Origin: Candidatus Adiutrix sp.
GTDB taxonomy: Bacteria > Desulfobacterota > Desulfarculia > Adiutricales > Adiutricaceae
DNA length: 9,906 nt
Direction of reading: 5' to 3'
Assembly (NCBI GenBank): GCA_031285975.1
Contig: JAITVE010000129.1
Location: 1-9,906, forward strand
Numbering within the stretch: the first letter of the stretch is position 1; each line of letters starts with the position of its first letter. The notes under the pieces are model-generated. The model was not told where the DNA came from. It did not search any database and saw only the letters and a list, made by a program, of their open reading frames with translations. The translations under genes and the position numbers were made by a program. Below, one piece after another: positions 6,740 through 9,906 of this stretch.

Positions 6740-6763
6740 GCAAAAAATTTACATGATTTTTGC
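6740..6763. promoter_or_regulatory. Candidate upstream activator site (GCAAAAA / TTTTTGC dyad)
   Basis: GCAAAAA (6740-6746) and TTTTTGC (6757-6763) are perfect 7-bp inverted arms with a ten-base gap. The centre lies about 96 bases upstream of the -24 element, a normal distance for enhancer-like sites of sigma-54 activators. A second CGCAAAA copy (6730-6736) sits nine bases before the one at 6739-6745 and might extend the site. That the divergent activator binds here is inference. Confidence 0.4.
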
Positions 6764-6801
6764 ATTTTTCATCGCCGAAAGCAATCACTATCGCACTATA
6801 A

Positions 6802-6810
6802 TTTATAACA
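6802..6810 (-). promoter_or_regulatory. Possible extended -10 promoter for the activator gene
   Basis: On the minus strand the bases read TGTTATAAA, an extended -10 form. No convincing -35 is present. It would give a leader of roughly 160 bases that includes the candidate activator site, which would allow self-control. Confidence 0.3.
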
Positions 6811-6815
6811 TATTG

Positions 6816-6831
6816 AAAATATTAATATTTT
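6816..6831. repeat. Perfect 16-base AT palindrome
   Basis: AAAATATTAATATTTT is fully self-complementary and ends 15 bases before the -24/-12 element. It may be a protein site, a bend that helps the activator loop to the promoter, or a by-product of the local AT bias. Confidence 0.45.
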
Positions 6832-6846
6832 TATACAGGCGCATTT

Positions 6847-6862
6847 TGGCTCTGAAATTGCT
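6847..6862 (+). promoter_or_regulatory. Sigma-54 (-24/-12) promoter of the methyltransferase gene
   Basis: TGGCTCTGAAATTGCT fits the consensus TGGCACGN4TTGCW with two mismatches. The invariant GG (6848-6849) and GC (6860-6861) are exactly ten bases apart, as sigma-54 polymerase requires. Transcription should start near 6873, leaving a leader of about 120 bases. The gene for a sigma-54 activator with an intact GAFTGA loop is divergent, which strongly supports the call. Confidence 0.8.
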
Positions 6863-6912
6863 CTATACATCGGCGCAACAGTAGATTTCAACAACAATGC
6901 TATGTACCAAAC

Positions 6913-6946
6913 CGCCGGACGCCCCCCAGGGGGCCCGCTTCCGGCG
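6913..6946 (+). other. Strong two-tier hairpin in the methyltransferase mRNA leader
   Basis: The outer stem is CGCCGGA (6913-6919) with TCCGGCG (6940-6946). The inner stem is GCCCC (6921-6925) with GGGGC (6930-6934) and loop CCAG. It lies downstream of the predicted sigma-54 start and 35 bases before the ribosome binding site. No T-run follows, so it is not a classic terminator; it may protect the 5' end or affect translation. Confidence 0.5.
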
Positions 6947-6981
6947 CAGCGTCAATAAGCCGCCTCGCGCGCGTGCAGCAC

Positions 6982-6987
6982 AAGGAG
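6982..6987 (+). promoter_or_regulatory. Ribosome binding site that fixes the methyltransferase start
   Basis: AAGGAG is five bases before the ATG at 6993. It decides against the in-frame ATG at 6897, which has no such site and would add 32 residues translated from leader sequence. Confidence 0.75.
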
Positions 6988-6992
6988 TGTAT

Positions 6993-8402
6993 ATGTTCGA
7001 CCACGGAGTTTTGCAGATTCATGAGGCCACCATGCGGGTTCTGGCCAAAAAAGGCATGGTCTTCCACCGTCCCGAGGCCGTGGAACTGGCCAAAAAGCAC
7101 GGCCTGAAAACTGAGGGCGAGACTGTTTATTTTACGGAAAAACAGTTGATGGGCCTCATCAGCCTGGCCCCCTCCCGCTTCACCCTGAGCGGGCCCAACC
7201 CCGAGAAAGCCGTGCTGGTGGGCAGCCGCGAGACGCACCACATCCCCGGCGGCGCCTCCCAGTTTTTCCTGGAAGCGGACGGCCAGCTGCGCGACGCGGA
7301 GATGCGTGACTATGTGCGGCTGACCCGGCTGTTCCACAGCGCGCCGGAAATTCCCATCATGGCGGGCATGGTCGTCCAGCCCAGCGACGTGAAGCCCGAG
7401 GACACTTTGGGCCAGGTGCTCTATCAGCTTTTCCAGTTGACGGACAAGCCCTTCCTCAGTGCGGCGGGCAATGAGCGCACCACCCGCCTGGCCCTGGAAA
7501 TGACGGCCATCGCCAACGGCGGCTGGGGGGAAATGGAAAAATGCCCCCGCATTATGGTGGTGGCCAACCCCCTCTCCCCCTTGAAAATGGATCACCACGC
7601 CACCTATTTTCTCATGGAGATCGCCCGGCGGGGCCAGGCCATCTGCGTGGCCCCCTGCGCCATGGCGGGCACCACCGCGCCCATGACCCTGGCCGGGGCC
7701 TTTGTGCAGACCAACGCCGAAACCCTGGCGGGCATTGCCCTGGCCCAGATGGTGCGGCCCGGCGCACCGGCGGTTTACGGCTTCCTCACCACGGCCAGCG
7801 ACCTGAAAACCGGCAGCATTGCCTGCGGCGCGCCGGAGCAGGCCTTGAGCGCCATCTGGGGCGGCAAGCTGGCCCAGTTCTACAAGCTGCCCTGCCGTTT
7901 GGGCGGCGGCGGCCTCACCGACGCGGACGTGAACGGCGTGCAGAGCGCCTATGAAGCCTTCATGAACCTCAACGCCGCCGCCCAGGCCGGGAGCAGCATT
8001 TCCTTCCAGTCCGCAGGCGTGCTGGGGGCCTTCAACGCCATGAACATGGAAAAGGCCGTCACCGACCTGGAAATCATCGGCATGGTCAACCGCATTAAAA
8101 AGGACATCGTGATTTCCCCGGAAACCCTGGCCGAGGACGTTATCGACAAGGTCGCGCCGGACGGGCAGTATCTCACCCAGCCCCACACCGTCAAAAATTG
8201 CCGCAAGGAACTGTACCTGCCCCACATCGCCTATCGCGGCCCCATGGCCCGCAGCGGCCAGGCGGAGCTGGAGCGCAAGCGTATTTTGGACGAAGCGGCC
8301 CGCCGCGAAGCGGCCTACGCCGGGCCGCAGGTCTCCCCCGACATGGTGAAGGACATGAAAGCTTTCCTGGCCAAGGAAGGCATTGAACCCAAAGCCGTTT
8401 GA
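6993..8402 (+). CDS. MttB-family methyltransferase without pyrrolysine
   Basis: 469 residues from the ATG at 6993, close to full length for the trimethylamine methyltransferase (MttB, COG5598) family, which folds as a TIM barrel. Family-like blocks: the N-terminal IHEATMRVLAKKGM (9-22), LISLAPSRFTLSGPNP (55-70), PGGASQFF (85-92), AMAGTTAPMTLAGAFVQTNAE (223-243), AIWGGKLAQFYKLPCRLGGG (287-306) and LTDADVNGVQSAYE (308-321). True MttB has an in-frame amber codon read as pyrrolysine; here the frame has no amber codon, so this is a non-Pyl member like the glycine betaine enzyme MtgB. Such enzymes move a methyl group from a quaternary amine to a Co(I) corrinoid protein. No corrinoid protein is visible. 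The gene lies behind a -24/-12 promoter and is divergent from a sigma-54 activator; a molybdenum hydroxylase subunit follows. The substrate is unknown: proline betaine, carnitine, betaine or an N-methyl heterocycle are all possible. Confidence 0.9.
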   Translation: MFDHGVLQIHEATMRVLAKKGMVFHRPEAVELAKKHGLKTEGETVYFTEKQLMGLISLAPSRFTLSGPNPEKAVLVGSRETHHIPGGASQFFLEADGQLRDAEMRDYVRLTRLFHSAPEIPIMAGMVVQPSDVKPEDTLGQVLYQLFQLTDKPFLSAAGNERTTRLALEMTAIANGGWGEMEKCPRIMVVANPLSPLKMDHHATYFLMEIARRGQAICVAPCAMAGTTAPMTLAGAFVQTNAETLAGIALAQMVRPGAPAVYGFLTTASDLKTGSIACGAPEQALSAIWGGKLAQFYKLPCRLGGGGLTDADVNGVQSAYEAFMNLNAAAQAGSSISFQSAGVLGAFNAMNMEKAVTDLEIIGMVNRIKKDIVISPETLAEDVIDKVAPDGQYLTQPHTVKNCRKELYLPHIAYRGPMARSGQAELERKRILDEAARREAAYAGPQVSPDMVKDMKAFLAKEGIEPKAV

Positions 8403-8413
8403 TTGTTGGGGCC

Positions 8414-8449
8414 GGAGCGTTTTTCAGGTGTGCATTTGAAAAACGCTCC
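8414..8449 (+). terminator. Perfect 13-bp hairpin between methyltransferase and hydroxylase genes
   Basis: GGAGCGTTTTTCA (8414-8426) pairs fully with TGAAAAACGCTCC (8437-8449) across a ten-base loop, 11 bases after the methyltransferase stop. It is followed by ACGTGTTTGTGTATTTTATT, T-rich but interrupted, so it could be a leaky terminator that lowers hydroxylase expression, or a transcript-processing or stabilising stem. Confidence 0.6.
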
Positions 8450-8460
8450 ACGTGTTTGTG

Positions 8461-8501
8461 TATTTTATTACTGTATATATGGACAGTTACGTAGTAAAAT
8501 A
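8461..8501. promoter_or_regulatory. AT-rich dyad before the hydroxylase gene (operator or leader structure)
   Basis: TATTTTATTAC (8461-8471) pairs with GTAGTAAAATA (8491-8501) at 10 of 11 positions, the odd one being a G-U pair in RNA. A second, overlapping dyad, ACTGT (8470-8474) with ACAGT (8483-8487), lies inside it, so the two could compete. It ends five bases before the ribosome binding site. TATATA-like -10 sequences occur here, but no convincing -35 was found. Confidence 0.45.
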
Positions 8502-8506
8502 CGGCT

Positions 8507-8514
8507 AGAGGTGA
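8507..8514 (+). promoter_or_regulatory. Ribosome binding site of the hydroxylase gene
   Basis: AGAGGTGA lies five bases before the ATG at 8520 and supports that start, which begins the conserved family N-terminus directly. Confidence 0.75.
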
Positions 8515-8519
8515 ACATT

Positions 8520-9906
8520 ATGAAGATAGTCGGTGAAAGCCGTCCTATTCACGACGCTTGGGGCAAGGTGGCCGGGAGCACGCAATATGCCGGTGATATG
8601 GCGCTGCCCGGTATGCTCCACGCGGCCCTGGTCACCAGCACGGTTCCCCACGGGCTGGTGACCAGGGTGGACGCGAGCCGCGCCCTGGCCCGGCCCGGCG
8701 TGGCGGCGGTGCTGGACTGCTTCGGCGGGCACGGGCAGCCTTTTTGCCGCTACCGGAGCGTTAAGGGGCAAAAAGTGCTGGATCAGGAACAGGTTTTCAA
8801 CCGCCACGTGCGCTTTGTGGGCGACCGGGTGGCCTGTGTGCTGGCCGACGACCCGGAGACCGCCCGCGTGGCCGCCCAATTGGTGACGGTGGAGTATGTG
8901 GAATATCCCTTCTCCCTGTCCCCGGCGGAGACCCTGGCCGGGGCCATCGACTCGGTGCACCCGGAGGGCGCGGTTTACGGCGGCATTGAACTGGAAGTGG
9001 GGCGGCCCGAGGCCAAAAACGAGGCCGACATAACCGTCCGCACCGTCAGCGAACCGGCCCGCATCGACCACATGGCCCTGGAGCCCCACGCCTGCCTGGC
9101 CTCCTACGACAAGGGTTTGGGCGAGTTGACCATCTGGACTCCCTGCCAGTCGGTGCACGGGGTGCGCACGGTGGTGGCCGACATTTTCGGCCTGGCCTAC
9201 CACCGGGTGCGGGTCATCAAAACCACCATGGGCGGCTCCTTCGGCGGCAAGCAGGAATGGGTTTTGGAGCCGGTGGCGGCGGCGGCGGCCCTGGCCGTGA
9301 AGCGGCCCGTGAAGCTGGTCTTCAGCCGTGAGGAAGTGTTCACTTCCACCGTCAGCCGCGCCCCCATTCGCTTTGTGCTGGAAAGCGCTTTTAAAAAAGA
9401 CGGCCAGTTGCAAAGCGTGACCCTGGACAACACCCTGGATGCCGGGGCCTATCTCGGCAATTCGCTGGATTACTGCCACGCCATTTCCAAAAAACTTTTC
9501 CGCTGCTACAAATATCCCCACTTAAAATACAGCGCCAGGGCGGTCATCACCAACACCCCCGTCTCCGGGGCCTTCCGGGGCTGGAGCAGCCCCGAATCGG
9601 CCATCGCCCTGGAACACAACCTCAACCAGGCGGCCAGGCAATTGAACATCGACCCCCTGGAACTGCGCCTGAAAAACGTGGCCCAGCCCGGTGACCGGGA
9701 TATTTCTCTCAATCTGGATTTGGGGGATTTCCGTTTGGCCGAGTGCCTCACCCAGGGGCGGGAGCGTTTCGGCTGGGCGGAACGCAAAGAGCGGGCTGAG
9801 CGCCATAATCAAACCGGCGGCCGCTACCGGCGGGGGCTGGGGGTGGCCTGCGGCGGGCACCTTAACGGGTATTTCCCAAAAATCAATGATTTCGCCGAAG
9901 CCGGGC
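8520..9906 (+). CDS. Xanthine-dehydrogenase-family molybdopterin-binding subunit (3' end outside window)
   Basis: The frame is open from the ATG at 8520 to the window end (462 full codons), so a large part, likely over half, of a 700-800-residue subunit is seen. It begins in the hydroxylase large-subunit style (HDAWGKVAGSTQYAGD, 11-26; PGMLHAALV, 30-38), with FVGDRVACVLAD (99-110) and LEPHACLA (187-194). The molybdopterin-binding loop is GGSFGGKQ (238-245), then RPVKLVFSREE (262-272). GAFRGW (350-355) carries R353, matching the substrate-site arginine region (usually FRGFG-PQ; here FRGWSSPE). The catalytic glutamate would be beyond the window. There is no fused Fe-S or FAD domain, so separate subunits are expected. 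The enzyme class hydroxylates purines, nicotinate or other N-heterocycles with water as the oxygen source. The nearby mocA and yqeB genes suggest, without proof, a selenium-dependent type. It follows the methyltransferase by 117 bases with a hairpin between. Confidence 0.92.
   Translation, partial: MKIVGESRPIHDAWGKVAGSTQYAGDMALPGMLHAALVTSTVPHGLVTRVDASRALARPGVAAVLDCFGGHGQPFCRYRSVKGQKVLDQEQVFNRHVRFVGDRVACVLADDPETARVAAQLVTVEYVEYPFSLSPAETLAGAIDSVHPEGAVYGGIELEVGRPEAKNEADITVRTVSEPARIDHMALEPHACLASYDKGLGELTIWTPCQSVHGVRTVVADIFGLAYHRVRVIKTTMGGSFGGKQEWVLEPVAAAAALAVKRPVKLVFSREEVFTSTVSRAPIRFVLESAFKKDGQLQSVTLDNTLDAGAYLGNSLDYCHAISKKLFRCYKYPHLKYSARAVITNTPVSGAFRGWSSPESAIALEHNLNQAARQLNIDPLELRLKNVAQPGDRDISLNLDLGDFRLAECLTQGRERFGWAERKERAERHNQTGGRYRRGLGVACGGHLNGYFPKINDFAEAG

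Larger units (their letters stand above)
6632..6992. other. Divergent regulatory spacer (361 bases)
   Basis: This gap separates the activator from the methyltransferase. The left part (6645-6730) is GC-rich and has only a small GCCCC-CTTC-GGGGC hairpin (6715-6728). From about 6731 to 6880 it turns strongly AT-rich and holds the candidate activator site, two -10-like sequences back to back, the AT palindrome and the -24/-12 promoter. The right part (6900-6992) is the GC-rich methyltransferase leader with a strong hairpin. I see no gene in it. Confidence 0.8.

Noticed and set aside
6797..6802. TATAAT as a sigma-70 promoter for the methyltransferase
   Set aside because: No -35 at 16-18 bases and no TG extension; the downstream -24/-12 element explains expression better.
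6068..6808. 246-codon plus-strand open frame across the start of the activator gene
   Set aside because: It lies opposite the motif-rich Walker A and PAS coding region and crosses the regulatory spacer; the product has no recognisable domain.
6897..6992. A 32-residue N-terminal extension of the methyltransferase from the ATG at 6897
   Set aside because: No ribosome binding site precedes it, the residues look like translated leader hairpin, and AAGGAG sits at the right distance from the ATG at 6993.
6873..6992. Cobalamin or molybdenum-cofactor riboswitch in the methyltransferase leader
   Set aside because: The leader is too short and I see none of the conserved core boxes of those classes; only the simple hairpin is present.
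6993..8402. Pyrrolysine-type MttB with amber read-through
   Set aside because: No in-frame amber codon interrupts the gene, and the only stop is the terminal TGA.
6900..9521. Long minus-strand open frames opposite the methyltransferase and hydroxylase genes (6900-8225 and 8505-9521)
   Set aside because: Same shadow effect; the plus-strand products have clear family motifs and ribosome binding sites.

Overview
The window is GC-rich with AT-rich promoter islands. It holds seven protein-coding genes: six read left to right and one (a sigma-54 activator) right to left. The content (a molybdenum-hydroxylase maturation pair, an MttB-type methyltransferase, a molybdopterin-binding hydroxylase subunit, a sigma-54 activator and a radical SAM DNA-repair-type protein) suggests a strictly anaerobic bacterium with corrinoid and molybdenum metabolism. 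A GC-rich Firmicute (Clostridia or Negativicutes), a Desulfovibrio-like organism or a Synergistete would all fit. The sequence alone does not settle the taxon. No rRNA, tRNA, CRISPR array, insertion sequence or phage gene was seen.

Region 1 (1-2003) is a tight, overlapping operon: the C-terminal part of an MFS transporter, a MocA/YgfJ-type cytidylyltransferase and a YqeB-family protein. The last two families are known from selenium-dependent molybdenum hydroxylase maturation. Region 2 (2004-2246) is a short spacer with two REP-like hairpins. Region 3 (2247-5014) has a radical SAM/helix-hairpin-helix protein of the 'DNA modification/repair' family, then a type I glutamine synthetase with its own extended -10 promoter. 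Region 4 (5015-5197) separates two convergent genes and is packed with four dyads.

Region 5 (5198-9906) looks like a catabolic locus. A PAS/AAA+/Fis sigma-54 activator is transcribed divergently from an MttB-family (non-pyrrolysine) methyltransferase. That gene is followed by the molybdopterin-binding subunit of a xanthine-dehydrogenase-family hydroxylase, cut by the window end. The 361-base divergent spacer carries a well-spaced -24/-12 promoter facing the methyltransferase, a candidate upstream activator site about 100 bases further up, a perfect AT palindrome and a strong leader hairpin. The gap between methyltransferase and hydroxylase has a perfect 13-bp hairpin followed by a second dyad close to the hydroxylase ribosome binding site.

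Working hypothesis (inference): the activator senses a small molecule and switches on a route in which an N-methylated compound is demethylated onto a corrinoid protein, and the demethylated heterocycle is then hydroxylated by a molybdenum enzyme. The operon at the left end would supply its cofactor maturation and perhaps its transport. No corrinoid protein, Fe-S subunit or FAD subunit is visible in the window.
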